Positions 48,767 to 58,963 of a stretch of DNA of 64,000 nt are shown here, piece after piece. A program made the translations under genes and the position numbers. A model generated the notes under the pieces. It was not told the origin of the DNA, ran no database searches, and was given only the letters and a program-made list of their open reading frames with translations. The stretch is from NCBI RefSeq assembly GCF_003721435.2, contig NZ_CP054585.1, positions 3,154,341 through 3,218,340 of the forward strand, in the 5' to 3' direction. Within the stretch, counting starts at the first letter, position 1. The number at the start of each line of letters is the position of its first letter. The stretch is from Halorubrum sp. CBA1229. Lineage in GTDB: Archaea > Halobacteriota > Halobacteria > Halobacteriales > Haloferacaceae.

Positions 48767-50254
48767 ATGGAGACCAACTCCGGTCGATTCTCTGCGAAGC
48801 TCGACGTGCCGGAAGCGTTGACGTTCGACGACGTGCTCCTCCGCCCCAAGGAGAGCCGGGTGGAGCCCGACGACGCGGACCTCTCCGCGCGCGTGTCGAA
48901 GAACGTCGAACTCACCGTGCCGGTCCTGTCGGCGGCGATGGACACCGTCACCGAGAGCGACCTCGCCATCGCGATGGCCCGCGAGGGCGGCCTCGGCGTC
49001 CTCCACCGCAACATGACCGTCGAGGAGACGGCCGCCGAGGTCGAGCGCGTCAAGCGCGCCCACGAGCTCGTCATCCGCCGCGAGAACGTCGTGACGGTCT
49101 CGCCCGAGGACACCGTGCGCGAGGCCGACGCCGTGATGGAGCGGCAGGGCGTCTCGGGCGCCCCCGTCGTCGACGAGGACGACGCCGTCCTCGGGATCAT
49201 CTCCGGGACGGACATCCGCCCCTACCTGGAAGTCGGCGAGGACGACGCCGTCAGCGAGGCCATGACCGACGAGGTCATCACCGCACCCGAGGACGTCGAC
49301 GCCCGCGAGGCGCTCGAGCTGATGTACGACCACAAGATCGAGCGCGTCCCGATCGTCGACGGCGACGACCGACTCGTCGGGCTCGTCACGATGCAGGGCA
49401 TCCTCCAGCGCCGCGAGCACGAGGAGGCCGCCCGCGACGAGCGGGGGCGCCTGCTGGCCGGCGTCGCCGTCGGCCCCTTCGAGGAGGAGCGCGCGATCGC
49501 GGCCGACGAGGCCGACGTCGACGTGATCTTCATCGACTGCGCGCACGCCCACAACCTCAACGTGCTCGACTCCGCCCGGGCGATCAAAGAGACCGTCGAC
49601 GCCGACGTCGTCGTCGGCAACGTCGGCACGCGCGAGGCCGCCGAGGCCGCCGTCGACTTCGCCGACGGGCTGAAGGTGGGGATCGGGCCGGGCTCGATCT
49701 GCACCACGCGGGTCGTGAGCGGCGCCGGAATGCCCCAGATGACCGCGGTCTCGGAGGTCGCGGACGTGGCGACCGAACACGGCGTCCCCGTGATCGCCGA
49801 CGGCGGCATCCGCTACTCCGGCGACGCGATCAAGGCGCTCGCCGCGGGCGCGAACGCGGTGATGCTCGGCTCCTACTTCGCCGGCACCGACGAGGCGCCC
49901 GGGCGCGTCATCACGATGCAGGGGAAAAAGTACAAGCAGTACCGCGGGATGGGGTCGGTCGGCGCGATGAAGTCCGGCGGCGGCGACCGCTACCTCAAGG
50001 AGGAGGACGAAGACGAGGAGTTCGTCCCCGAAGGCGTCGAGGCCGCGACCCCCTACAAGGGGAGCCTCGCCTCGGAGCTCCACCAGCTCACCGGCGGGAT
50101 CTGCTCCGGAATGGGGTACGTCGGCGCCGAGACCGTCCCCGAACTGCACGAACGCGCCGAGTTCGTCCGCGTCTCCAGCGCCGGACAGACCGAGGGGCAC
50201 CCGCACGACGTAATGATCACCGACGAGGCGCCGAACTACAGCCCGGACGAGTAA
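48767..50254 (+). CDS. guaB: Inosine-5'-monophosphate dehydrogenase
   Basis: 495 residues from the ATG at 48767, about 24 bases after a TTTTTTATC box; an ATG four codons upstream is possible. The enzyme oxidises IMP to XMP, the first committed step to GMP. EALTFDDVLLRP opens the barrel, two CBS domains sit near residues 95-210 (VSPEDTVREADAVMERQGVS and similar), the catalytic loop GIGPGSICTTRVVSG has the active cysteine, and GMGSVGAMK is the flap. Length and motifs match the family. Confidence 0.95.
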   Translation: METNSGRFSAKLDVPEALTFDDVLLRPKESRVEPDDADLSARVSKNVELTVPVLSAAMDTVTESDLAIAMAREGGLGVLHRNMTVEETAAEVERVKRAHELVIRRENVVTVSPEDTVREADAVMERQGVSGAPVVDEDDAVLGIISGTDIRPYLEVGEDDAVSEAMTDEVITAPEDVDAREALELMYDHKIERVPIVDGDDRLVGLVTMQGILQRREHEEAARDERGRLLAGVAVGPFEEERAIAADEADVDVIFIDCAHAHNLNVLDSARAIKETVDADVVVGNVGTREAAEAAVDFADGLKVGIGPGSICTTRVVSGAGMPQMTAVSEVADVATEHGVPVIADGGIRYSGDAIKALAAGANAVMLGSYFAGTDEAPGRVITMQGKKYKQYRGMGSVGAMKSGGGDRYLKEEDEDEEFVPEGVEAATPYKGSLASELHQLTGGICSGMGYVGAETVPELHERAEFVRVSSAGQTEGHPHDVMITDEAPNYSPDE

Positions 50255-50373
50255 TCGACCGGGAGCGCAGCCGCCGCGGTGCGGTACCGGCGGCGTAGAC
50301 CCGAAGAGGTATTTTAATATAGTCAGCGCAGAGACGAAACGTGTGAGCGAACACGTCGTCGCTCCGAGAATCC

Positions 50374-50961
50374 ATGAGTGAGCAACCGCCGCTGGTCCTC
50401 GTGGTCGAGGACGAACCGGATCTGGCCGACCTGTACGCAGCGTGGCTCGGCGACGAGTATCGCGTCCGGACCGCGTACGGCGGGCAGGAAGCGCTGGAGG
50501 AACTCGACGCGGTCGACGACGAAGTCGACGCGATCCTCCTCGACAGGCGGATGCCGGGCCTCTCGGGCGACGAGGTGCTGTCGGCGGTGCGCGAGCGCGG
50601 GATCGACTGCCGGGTGGCGATGGTGACCGCCGTCGAGCCCGACTTCGACATTCTGGAGATGGGGTTCGACGACTACCTCGTAAAGCCCGTCACCAGCGAC
50701 ACCCTCAAAGAGACGGTCGCGGGGCTGTTGCGACGCGGGGAGTACGACACGGAGATGCAGGAGCTGTTCTCGCTGACCTCGAAGAAGGCGATGCTGGAGA
50801 CCGAGAAGAGCGCCACCGAACTCGCCGACAACGACGAGTACCAGCGGCTCACGGACCGGATCGAAGAACTCCGATCGCGGGCCGACGAGTCGCTGGAGGC
50901 GGTGACGGAAGACGAGGACGACTTCGAGAAGCTGTTCCAGGAGTTCGACGACGACGCCTGA
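50374..50961 (+). CDS. Response regulator with HalX domain
   Basis: 195 residues. Receiver domain: VVEDEPDLADLY, phosphoacceptor Asp in AILLDRRMPG (about 53), and LVKPV with the conserved Lys (about 105). A C-terminal ~80-residue charged coiled region (SKKAMLETEKSATELADNDE) is typical of the HalX domain found in haloarchaeal regulators. No kinase lies nearby, so the partner is unknown. A TATA-like ATTTTAATATAG lies at about 50311-50322. Confidence 0.88.
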   Translation: MSEQPPLVLVVEDEPDLADLYAAWLGDEYRVRTAYGGQEALEELDAVDDEVDAILLDRRMPGLSGDEVLSAVRERGIDCRVAMVTAVEPDFDILEMGFDDYLVKPVTSDTLKETVAGLLRRGEYDTEMQELFSLTSKKAMLETEKSATELADNDEYQRLTDRIEELRSRADESLEAVTEDEDDFEKLFQEFDDDA

Positions 50962-51060
50962 CCAGAAGGCGACCGTCGGTCCGGCGGTTCTCTCCGTGTC
51001 CGATTCCGCTCCCGGAGCCCGCCGACTATTTAAATACGGTCCGGCCGAACCGACGACCGA

Positions 51061-53052
51061 ATGCGCGTCCGCGACCTCCCGCTCGCCGAGCCGTACGTCG
51101 ACCACTTCGCCGAGCGGGGGATCCGGGAGCTGTACCCGCCGCAGGCGGCCGCCGTCGACGCCGGCGTCTGCGAGGGCGAGAACGTCGTCGCCGCGATCCC
51201 CACCGCCTCCGGGAAGACGTTCGTCGCCGAGATGGGGCTGTTGACCGCCGACGGCCCGGGGCTGTACGTCTGCCCGCTCCGCGCGCTCGCCCGCGAGAAG
51301 TACGAGACGTTCGCCGCGCTCCCCGGCGTCGACGTGGGGATCTCCACGGGCGACTTCGACGCCACGGGCGAGGCGCTCGCGGGCAACGACGTCGTCGTCG
51401 CCACCAGCGAGAAGGTGGACTCGGCGATCCGAAACGGCGCCGGCTGGGTCGACGACCTCGCCTGCGTCGTCGTCGACGAGGTCCACCTCCTCGGGGCCGA
51501 GCGGCGCGGCCCGACGCTCGAAGTGACGCTGGCGACGCTCCGCCGCCGGAACCCCGACGTGCAGGTCGTCGCGCTCTCGGCCACCGTCGACAACCCGGAG
51601 GCGATCGCCGGGTGGCTCGACGCGACGCTCGTCGAGTCCGACTGGCGCCCCGTCGACCTCCGGACCGGCGTCGCCGTCGGGGGACACGTCGACTTCGACG
51701 ACGGGACGGCGATCGACGTCGCGGTCGGGGGCGAAGGAGACGACGAGACGAGGGAGCGCGACAGCGACACCCCCGACGACAGCGACAACGACGGCCCCGA
51801 CGACAGCGACGTCGCGGCCGCGCTCGTCGCCGACACGGTCGCCGAGGGCGGCCAGTGCCTCGCGTTCGTCAGGTCGCGGACCGAGGCGGTCGCGCTGGCG
51901 GAGCGGCTCGCTGAGGACGGCCTCGCCGAGGAGATGGGGATCGAGTCGGCCGCCGCGACCGCCGCCGACGAGGTCGCCGACGTGGACGGCACGGTGACGG
52001 GACGGCAGCTCGCCGACTGCCTCCGATCCGGCGTGGCATTCCACCACGCCGGGCTCCGCTCCGGGCACCGCTCGGTCGTCGAGGCCGCGTTCCGCGAGCG
52101 CGACGTCGCCTGCATCTGCGCGACGCCGACGCTCGCCGCCGGCGTCAACGTCCCCGCGCGCCGCGTCGTGGTCCGCGACCAGAAGCGCTACGCCGGGTCC
52201 GCGATGGAGTGGCTCCCGACGCTGGAGGTCCACCAGATGTGCGGCCGCGCGGGCCGGCCCGGGCTCGACCCGCACGGCGAGGCGGTGCTCGTCGGCGATG
52301 ACGATACCGAGGCCGAGCTCGTCGAGCGCTACGTGCAGGGGGAGCCGGAGGCCGTCGAGTCGACGCTGGCGGACCCCGCCTCGCTCCGGACCCACGTCCT
52401 CTCGGCGGTCGCGACCGGCTTCGCTGAGACGGAAGAGGAGATCCTCGGCGTCTTCGAGGGCACCTTCTACGCCCGGGAGGCCGGCGCCGGGGGCCTCGCC
52501 GACGCCGTCGCGGTCGCGGTCGACGACCTCGTCGCGGCCGGGATGGTCCGCCGGGAGACCGGCGGCGTCGAGGAGTACCGGTTGGTCGCCACGCCGGTCG
52601 GCGAGACCACCTCGAAACAGTACGTCAGGCCGGAGACCGGCGAGCGGATCGTCGCCGGGCTCCGGACCGCCAGCGAGATGTCCGAGGCGACGACGCTCAC
52701 CGTCTTCGAGGTGATCTGCGACACGCCCGACATGCAGGACACCTACCTCGGCAACGAGGAGCGCGCCGAGATCTACCGGTTCGCCCGGGCGAACGCGGGC
52801 GAGCTGACCACGGCGATGCACGAGACCGACGACTTCGAGGAGTGGCTGGAGTCGGTGAAGACCGCCCGGATCCTCGACGAGTGGATCGGCGGCGCGACCG
52901 TCGAGGAGCTCGTGGAGGCGTACCGGATCGGTCCGGGCGACCTCGACTCGCGGATCGAGCGCGCCGAGTGGCTGCTGAGCGCCGCCGAGGCACTCGCTGA
53001 GACGATCGGCGTCAGCGTGCCCGCGGTCTCGCGGGCGCGGGCGCAGCTGTAA
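51061..53052 (+). CDS. Hel308/Ski2-like DEAD-type DNA helicase
   Basis: 663 residues. Q-motif PPQAAAVDAGV, Walker A AAIPTASGKTFVAEMG, Walker B DEVHLLG, motif III ALSATVDN, then LAFVRSRTEAV, ATPTLAAGVNVPARRVV and QMCGRAGRPG. Downstream are a winged-helix and ratchet-like region and a helix-hairpin-helix-like end, the Hel308 order. It should unwind forked DNA during replication restart or repair. Near residues 225-245 is an acidic insert (DTPDDSDNDGPDDSD) typical of halophiles. A TATA box CTATTTAAATA lies at 51027-51037. Confidence 0.9.
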   Translation: MRVRDLPLAEPYVDHFAERGIRELYPPQAAAVDAGVCEGENVVAAIPTASGKTFVAEMGLLTADGPGLYVCPLRALAREKYETFAALPGVDVGISTGDFDATGEALAGNDVVVATSEKVDSAIRNGAGWVDDLACVVVDEVHLLGAERRGPTLEVTLATLRRRNPDVQVVALSATVDNPEAIAGWLDATLVESDWRPVDLRTGVAVGGHVDFDDGTAIDVAVGGEGDDETRERDSDTPDDSDNDGPDDSDVAAALVADTVAEGGQCLAFVRSRTEAVALAERLAEDGLAEEMGIESAAATAADEVADVDGTVTGRQLADCLRSGVAFHHAGLRSGHRSVVEAAFRERDVACICATPTLAAGVNVPARRVVVRDQKRYAGSAMEWLPTLEVHQMCGRAGRPGLDPHGEAVLVGDDDTEAELVERYVQGEPEAVESTLADPASLRTHVLSAVATGFAETEEEILGVFEGTFYAREAGAGGLADAVAVAVDDLVAAGMVRRETGGVEEYRLVATPVGETTSKQYVRPETGERIVAGLRTASEMSEATTLTVFEVICDTPDMQDTYLGNEERAEIYRFARANAGELTTAMHETDDFEEWLESVKTARILDEWIGGATVEELVEAYRIGPGDLDSRIERAEWLLSAAEALAETIGVSVPAVSRARAQL

Positions 53053-53094
53053 ACGGAAATAGAAAGAAGGGAAAAGCGTCGGCGACCGGTCCCG

Positions 53095-54162
53095 TCAGTC
53101 GGCCGGTTCGACGGCCCGGTGGAACGGTGTCCGAGCGATCGTCCGCCGGAGGTCGGCCAGCGAGTCGCGGCCGACCTCGCCGGCGACGGACATCACCGCG
53201 AACACCTCCTGTCTGGAGACTTTCACGCCGGTCTCGGTGAGCGCGTCCTCCGGCCGCGAGTTGAGCTCGCGGAGGGTGCCGACCGCGAGCAGGTAGGGGA
53301 CGGTCCACGCCTCCATCGTGTTCCCGTTCGAGAGCGGCATCGTCTCCAGGTACGCCTGCGCGTCGTCGAGGAACGACCGGGCGTACTCGGCGGTGCGATC
53401 GACGACGCGGGCGGACGACTCCCGGTTGTCGGGGTGGACGACGCGCTCCTGGTCGACCCCCTCGTCGGCCAGCCACTCGGCGGGGAGGTAGACGTTGTTC
53501 TCCTCGGTGTAGTCGTCGTACACGTCCTTCGAGACGTTGACGAGCTGGAGGAGCAGCCCGAACTCCTCGGCGGTCTCCCGGAGGCGCCGGGCCCGCTCCT
53601 CGCCCACGTCGCCGCGGGTGAGGAGGTTCGTGATGAGGTTGCCGACGGTGCCGGCGGCGTAGTAGCAGTACTGCTCTAACTCGTCGCGGTCGTCGATGCG
53701 GAGCCCGCCCTCGGTGGCGTGGCGGTCGACGAACATCGCCATCCCGTCGACCATCTCCAGCACGGGCGGAACGATGGCCTCGCGGGCCTCGGGATCGAGG
53801 TCCTCGAACGTCGCCACGATCGTCGGGGCCTCGGCGACGACCTCCCAGTCCTCGTCGCGCTCGGCGGGGGCCGGGAGCCACTCGTCGACGGCCTCGCGGA
53901 ACGCGCCGATGTCGACGTCCGCGTCGGGGTCGATCGCGTCGCGGTACGTGCGCAACACGTCGCTCTGGGCTTCGGGCGGGATGTGGCCGGCGTCCTCGAC
54001 GGTGTCGGCGACTCGACAGAGGAGGTACCCCACGCAGATCTGCGAGGCCATCGGCTCCTCCAACACGTCGACCGTCAGCGCGAAGGTCCGAGAAACGCCC
54101 TGAACCGCCTCGTGACACCACGGGAGGTCGGGCTCGACGGGACCGTGTTCTCGTCCGCTCAT
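53095..54162 (-). CDS. Squalene/phytoene synthase family protein
   Basis: 355 residues from the ATG at 54162; a box CTTTTTATGC about 30 bases upstream supports it. Two aspartate-rich motifs are clear: RVADTVED (about 56) and NVSKDVYDDY (about 210), which bind the magnesium-diphosphate of the two substrates. SRTFALTVDVL is near the N-terminus. The enzyme joins two isoprenyl diphosphates, giving squalene (farnesyl) or phytoene (geranylgeranyl). The second motif resembles squalene synthase more, so squalene is favoured; phytoene remains possible. Confidence 0.85.
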   Translation of the reverse strand: MSGREHGPVEPDLPWCHEAVQGVSRTFALTVDVLEEPMASQICVGYLLCRVADTVEDAGHIPPEAQSDVLRTYRDAIDPDADVDIGAFREAVDEWLPAPAERDEDWEVVAEAPTIVATFEDLDPEAREAIVPPVLEMVDGMAMFVDRHATEGGLRIDDRDELEQYCYYAAGTVGNLITNLLTRGDVGEERARRLRETAEEFGLLLQLVNVSKDVYDDYTEENNVYLPAEWLADEGVDQERVVHPDNRESSARVVDRTAEYARSFLDDAQAYLETMPLSNGNTMEAWTVPYLLAVGTLRELNSRPEDALTETGVKVSRQEVFAVMSVAGEVGRDSLADLRRTIARTPFHRAVEPAD

Positions 54163-54361
54163 TCGGTTACCGACACTTACGGCACAACGCATAAAAAGCC
54201 TCGTGGAACGCCGCAGGCCTCCACGCGCCCGATCGACGTCGATTGCGGCGGCCGCCGAAGGACGAAATCGACCGAGTGCGCGCCGACCGACCGCGAGAAA
54301 CGGCCTCCCCGTGTAGGATCGTGTGGAAACCGATAAGTCGCCGTGCCCGGGAGAGAGTGGC

Positions 54362-55507
54362 ATGGACTTCACGCTCACCGAGGAACAGCGTCAGATCCGC
54401 GACACGGTCGCGGAGTTCGTGGACGAGGAGGTCGTTCCGCGGGCCGCCGAGATCGACGAGACCGACGCGTTCCCGGCCGGCCTGATCGACGAGATGGCCG
54501 AGTTGGGGCTCCTGGGAATGCCGTTCCCCGTCGAGTACGAGGGCGCCGGCCTCGACTACCACAGCTACGCGATCGGCCTCGCCGAGATCTCGCGGGGCTC
54601 CGGGGGGCTCGGCACCGTCGTCGCCGCGCACACCTCGCTTGCGGGCAACATGCTGTACGAGTTCGGCGACGAGCGCCAGAAGGACGAGTACCTCACCGCC
54701 TTGAACACCGGCGAGGACGTCGGGGCGTTCGCGCTCTCGGAGGCCGAGGCCGGCTCGGACGTGCCCGCCATGTCGACCGCCGCGGAGCCCGACGGCGACG
54801 GCTACGTCGTGAACGGCGGGAAGCTCTGGATCTCGAACGGCTCCGTCGCGGACACGGTCACCCTGTTCGCGAAGACCGACCCCGACGCCGGCCGGAAGGG
54901 CATCTCCGCGTTCGTCGTCCGCCCCGAGGAGGACGACGGGTTCATCGTGGAGGGGACGGAGGAGAAGCTCGGGGACAAGGGGTGTCCGACCGCCGAGCTC
55001 CGCTTCGACGACATGTGGATCCCCGAGGACCGGCGGCTCGGCGAGGAGGGGGAGGGATTCGTGCAGGCATTAAAAACGCTCAACGGCGGGCGGATCACGA
55101 TCGCGGCACGCTCGGTCGGCATCGCGCGGGCCGCGCTCGACGAGGCGGCGTCGTACGCGCAGGAGCGCGAGCAGTTCGACCGCGCCATCGCCGACTTCCA
55201 GGCGATCCAGCACAAACTCGCGGACATGGACACGAAGGCCCGCGCCGCGGAGCTGCTGATGCACGAGGCGGCGGACCTGAAGATGCGCGGCGAGGACTAC
55301 ATCAAGGAGGCCGCGCAGGCGAAGCTGTACGCCTCGGAGATCTCCCGGGAGGTCGCCAACGAGGGGATCCAGATCCACGGCGGCTACGGCTACACGAAAG
55401 ACTTCCCCGCCGAGCGCTTCTACCGCGACGCGAAGCTGTCGGAGATCTACGAGGGGACGAGCGAAGTGCTGCGGAACACGATCGCGCAGCAGCTGCTGGA
55501 CGAGTAG
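54362..55507 (+). CDS. Acyl-CoA dehydrogenase
   Basis: 381 residues from the ATG at 54362, following a TATA-like CCGATAAG. It oxidises an acyl-CoA to the enoyl-CoA using FAD. Typical features: MDFTLTEEQRQIRDTV at the start, ALSEAEAGSD in the FAD domain, GGRITIAARSVG, and IHGGYGYTKDFPAERFYRDA ahead of IYEGTSEV, which holds the catalytic Glu. No beta-oxidation partner lies next to it, so the substrate is unknown. Confidence 0.93.
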   Translation: MDFTLTEEQRQIRDTVAEFVDEEVVPRAAEIDETDAFPAGLIDEMAELGLLGMPFPVEYEGAGLDYHSYAIGLAEISRGSGGLGTVVAAHTSLAGNMLYEFGDERQKDEYLTALNTGEDVGAFALSEAEAGSDVPAMSTAAEPDGDGYVVNGGKLWISNGSVADTVTLFAKTDPDAGRKGISAFVVRPEEDDGFIVEGTEEKLGDKGCPTAELRFDDMWIPEDRRLGEEGEGFVQALKTLNGGRITIAARSVGIARAALDEAASYAQEREQFDRAIADFQAIQHKLADMDTKARAAELLMHEAADLKMRGEDYIKEAAQAKLYASEISREVANEGIQIHGGYGYTKDFPAERFYRDAKLSEIYEGTSEVLRNTIAQQLLDE

Positions 55508-55525
55508 GGGGCCGCGGACGCCGCG

Positions 55526-57571
55526 TTACTTCTCGCCGTCTGCGGTTTCGCCGTCGGCCGGTGTCGTGTCGTCGCTCTCGGCGGAACCGCCGTCGGTTTC
55601 GTCATCAGCCGTGCTTCCGTCGTCCACCGTCGGTTCGTCGTCGCTCTCCCCCCGCGGTTCGTCCCCGCGATGCGCCACGTCCGCGTCAGAGGGGAACCGG
55701 TCCACGGCGTACTCGCCGGTGTCTATCCGCTCCGCGGGCTCGGAGTAGTCCCGATCGCTCGTGGAGAAGTCCGGCCTGATCACGCCGTCGTCGGGTACGT
55801 CCGGGCTCTCCTCGACGTCTTCCGCGTCCGTGGCGTCGGGGATCCCGGTCGCTTCGGTGTCGGTCCCGTCGGCGTCGGAGGTCGCGGTCTCCGTGGCGTC
55901 GGAGGTCGCGGTCTCCGTGGCGTCGGAGGTCGCGGTGCCCCTGGCGTCGGAGACGCCTTCGGCGTCGGGGATCTCGGCGGTGTCCGCAGCGCCTTCGATC
56001 TCTGTGGTATCTGCGGCGTCGGTGGCCTCAGCGGCGTCGGCGTCGGGGTCCGACTCGACCAGCTCGTCGACGTCGCCCTCGAACCACTCGAATCGGTCCC
56101 GCCGATCCCGGTGGGATGTGAGAGCCGACTGAAGCCGCTCTTGGAGCGTCTCGCGGAGCTCGATCGCCTCGTCGAGCTCGAAGTCGACGGCGGCGGCCGA
56201 CGTGCCGGCGAGCGAGCTGCTCCCGGCGGTGTCGGCGACGATCGTCGCCACGTCCCAGCGGCGCTGGAAGATCGTCCGGCTGTCGATGACGGTCTGGATC
56301 CGGTAGTACGGGACGACCGTCACCGTCCGGCTCCAGAAGCCGTTGCGCGTGAGGAGATGGTCGTCGCCGAGCCAGTAGCCGCGGTGCTTCCACTTCAGGT
56401 GCGCGGCCGGCGGCACCGCCAGCAGGAGGACCGCGGGCCCGTACCACGGGAGGTCGGGCGTGACGTACCAGTCGATCGCGAAGGCGATCCCGACGAGGAC
56501 CGCGACCGCGATCGCGTACCGGAAGACGTAGCGCCACCGGATCCGCTTCGGCGGCCGCGAGAACGTCGGCGCCCCGAACGACTCCACCTCGTGGGCGAGC
56601 CGGTAGACGCGGTCGGTGGTCGCGATGGGGACGGCCGCCTGACTCCCCCCGTCGCCGGACTGGCCGGGCGCGTAGCCGGCGGTCTCGATAGAGAGGCTCG
56701 CGTAGCCGAGCGCCCGCTTCGCCGGGTTGTCGGAGATCGTCAGCGTCTGGACCTTCTCGGTCGGGATCGAGCCGCTGTACCGTCGGAACAGCCCGCGCTC
56801 GTACCGGAGCTCGTCGCCGGCCCGCGAGAGCCGGAAGCCGTAGTAGTTCGAGAACGCGACCCCCGCGCCGAGCACCCACGACACGAGGAACAGCCCGCCG
56901 ACGGCGACGATGGCGGTCGCGGTGAGCGCGGCGGCGGACGCCTCGGGGATGAATCCCGAGAGCACCGGCACCGACCCGGAGCTTAAAAAGGCCAACAGGC
57001 CGATAAGCCGGCCGTCGAACGACAGCGCCCCGACGAGGGCGAGCTCGCCCGGCGAGATGGCGAACAGCTCCTCTTCCTCCGGACCGACCGCGCCGCGGTC
57101 GGCGGCCTCGTCGTCGCCGGCGGTTCCGTCGGTCTCGCCGGCCGACGAGCCGGATTTGCGGCGCTGGACCTCGCGCCGGAGTCGAGTCGCCTCGTCTGGC
57201 TTGACGAACCGGATCGACCCCTCGGTGGAGGAGCCGCCCGCGGTCTCGAGGTCGACCGCCGCGATCCCGAGCGCCCGCTGGAACACGCTCTGGCTCACGT
57301 CGACGTTCTGGATCCGCCGGTAGGGGATCTCCCGCTCGCGGCGCGAGATCACGCCGGAGGTGATGTCGAGGGTGTCCGCCGTGAGCTCGTACGCGAACCG
57401 CCGGTAGTAAGCGATCTCGTACGCGAGCGCAGCGAGGAGGATCGCCCCTCCGGCCGCGGCCGCCGCCGGGAGCCCCCAGTCGTTGCTGTTTGCGACGAAG
57501 AAGGCGATCACGACGAATCCCGACACCTTCTGGAGCGCGCGGTACGGGACCGACTGGGGCGCGAGCTTCAC
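55526..57571 (-). CDS. Bacterial-type PH-domain membrane protein (YdbT-like)
   Basis: 681 residues. Three repeated units, each with paired hydrophobic helices then a bPH2 domain beginning RYRIQNVDVSQ-, PTEKVQTLTIS- or PYYRIQTVIDS-like strands, end near residue 485. A long disordered tail of ~190 residues follows, rich in Asp, Thr and Ala with repeated TATSDATE units. YdbT proteins of this layout occur next to a one-domain YdbS protein, as here. Function is not established; a membrane or lipid role is suspected. Confidence 0.85.
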   Translation of the reverse strand: MKLAPQSVPYRALQKVSGFVVIAFFVANSNDWGLPAAAAAGGAILLAALAYEIAYYRRFAYELTADTLDITSGVISRREREIPYRRIQNVDVSQSVFQRALGIAAVDLETAGGSSTEGSIRFVKPDEATRLRREVQRRKSGSSAGETDGTAGDDEAADRGAVGPEEEELFAISPGELALVGALSFDGRLIGLLAFLSSGSVPVLSGFIPEASAAALTATAIVAVGGLFLVSWVLGAGVAFSNYYGFRLSRAGDELRYERGLFRRYSGSIPTEKVQTLTISDNPAKRALGYASLSIETAGYAPGQSGDGGSQAAVPIATTDRVYRLAHEVESFGAPTFSRPPKRIRWRYVFRYAIAVAVLVGIAFAIDWYVTPDLPWYGPAVLLLAVPPAAHLKWKHRGYWLGDDHLLTRNGFWSRTVTVVPYYRIQTVIDSRTIFQRRWDVATIVADTAGSSSLAGTSAAAVDFELDEAIELRETLQERLQSALTSHRDRRDRFEWFEGDVDELVESDPDADAAEATDAADTTEIEGAADTAEIPDAEGVSDARGTATSDATETATSDATETATSDADGTDTEATGIPDATDAEDVEESPDVPDDGVIRPDFSTSDRDYSEPAERIDTGEYAVDRFPSDADVAHRGDEPRGESDDEPTVDDGSTADDETDGGSAESDDTTPADGETADGEK

Positions 57572-58032
57572 ACCGCGTCCTCCCCGTCCGCGCGGATCGC
57601 CAGTCGCTTCAGCTCCTCACGGAGGTCGCTCGCGCCGTCCGGCGTCAGTCCCGGGATCCGGACGTCGGCGCCGCGGGAGCCGGCCGTGTAGACGACGCAG
57701 GAGGCGAGCCCGGCGCCGCGCTCGACCGGCCCGCGCCGCGAGTCGACGTGCTGGATCCGCACCAGGGGGACGGTCGTCCGGACCTGCGTGACCACGCCGC
57801 GGTCGAGGTACAGCGCGTCCTCGCGGATCTCGTAGCTCCAGCGCCGGTACTTGAGTACCGCGTGGACCACCCCGACGGCGAGGAAGACGCCGCCGGCGAC
57901 GGCCGGCGCCCACATCGGGAGCCGGCCGAGGTAGTACGCGCCGGCGAACGGGAGGGAGAGCACCGCGGCGACCAGTACCGCGCGGAGGACCCACACGACC
58001 CGAATACGGGGGTGTAACGTCTGTGCCGTCAT
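57568..58032 (-). CDS. PH-domain membrane protein (YdbS-like)
   Basis: 154 residues. Two hydrophobic helices (about 14-45) are followed by a single bPH2-type domain (TTVPLVRIQHVDSRRGPVER, then SCVVYTAGSRGADVRIPG). It overlaps the YdbT-like gene by four bases, making a two-gene operon of the usual pair. Confidence 0.85.
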   Translation of the reverse strand: MTAQTLHPRIRVVWVLRAVLVAAVLSLPFAGAYYLGRLPMWAPAVAGGVFLAVGVVHAVLKYRRWSYEIREDALYLDRGVVTQVRTTVPLVRIQHVDSRRGPVERGAGLASCVVYTAGSRGADVRIPGLTPDGASDLREELKRLAIRADGEDAV

Positions 58033-58173
58033 CGACGCTCCCCCGCCGCGTGTCCGTGTCTCATACGCCGCCGTTGTCGGCGCCGACGTATAAGTCCGGG
58101 CGAAACGGGCGTCGCTCGGCGGTCCCGTCCTCCTCGCTCGGCGGTCCCGCCGTCGCCGGTCGCTCGACCGTCG

Positions 58174-58863
58174 TCAGGCCCGCCGGAGCCGGTCCGCGCT
58201 CACGTCGATCGGCTCCGCGTAGTGGACGAGCGGGTCGCCGTCTGGGCGCTCGAAGCCGTTCGCCGCGAACAGCGTGTTCTCCCGGACGTCGGCGGTCCCC
58301 GCCCGCAGCGTCCACGGCTCGTGGGCGATCTCGCCGCGGTAGAGGCGGTTCCCCTGGGCATAGAAGCGGTAGTTCTCGAGGAGGAACGCCGCGAGCGACC
58401 CCGGCTCGGCCGCGAACGCCTCGCCGGCCGGACCGTAGGTCGCGTCGAACCGGGCGCTCGGGACGCCGCGGTGCGTCCGGCGGCTCCGGAACCGAACGGA
58501 CCCGTCGTCGCCGACGCGCGTCGCGCTCATCTCGGCGCGGTAGTACGGCAGGGCGAACAGCCGCCGGGCGACCGCCACGCCGAGCCGGTCGTCGGCGTCG
58601 AGGTTATAAAAATAGACGCCGGGACCGTTCGGCCCCTCGACGTAGGTCCGGAGGTTGAGCTCCGGGAACGAGAGCCCGACGGGGACGCCCCGGGGGCGGA
58701 TGTCGTCCATCACGAACGCGACGACGCCGAGGTAGGCGTCCCCGTCGTGCGTGGCGACGGAGAGCCCCGCGGGGAGCGTCTCGTCGACGACGGCGGGGTC
58801 GACCGGCCAGTGGCAGAACAGCCCGTCGCGCCAGGTCATCTCCAGCCAGCGGCGTCCGAACAT
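58174..58863 (-). CDS. DUF2071 (YqjF-like) protein
   Basis: 229 residues from the ATG at 58863; the longer frame upstream is a GC-rich read-through. It starts MFGRRWLEMTWRDGLFCHWP and contains VATHDGDAYLGVVAFVMDD, FPELNLRTYVEG and GVYFYNLDADD, which is the DUF2071 pattern. The fold is probably acetoacetate decarboxylase-like, but the reaction is unknown. Confidence 0.85.
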   Translation of the reverse strand: MFGRRWLEMTWRDGLFCHWPVDPAVVDETLPAGLSVATHDGDAYLGVVAFVMDDIRPRGVPVGLSFPELNLRTYVEGPNGPGVYFYNLDADDRLGVAVARRLFALPYYRAEMSATRVGDDGSVRFRSRRTHRGVPSARFDATYGPAGEAFAAEPGSLAAFLLENYRFYAQGNRLYRGEIAHEPWTLRAGTADVRENTLFAANGFERPDGDPLVHYAEPIDVSADRLRRA

Positions 58864-58963
58864 ACGGACGGTAGGGTCGCGAGGGCCAAAACCCGCACGG
58901 CGGCGACGCCGCGGTCCGAGCAGCTTCGAGCGCGCGTTTAAAAAAGGGGCACCGGGCCTCCGC

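Noticed and set aside
48406..52821. Very long frames opposite or out of frame with guaB and the helicase (for example 50323-52821 minus, 48406-50298 plus)
   Set aside because: High-GC shadows. guaB and the helicase have complete motif sets in the other frames.
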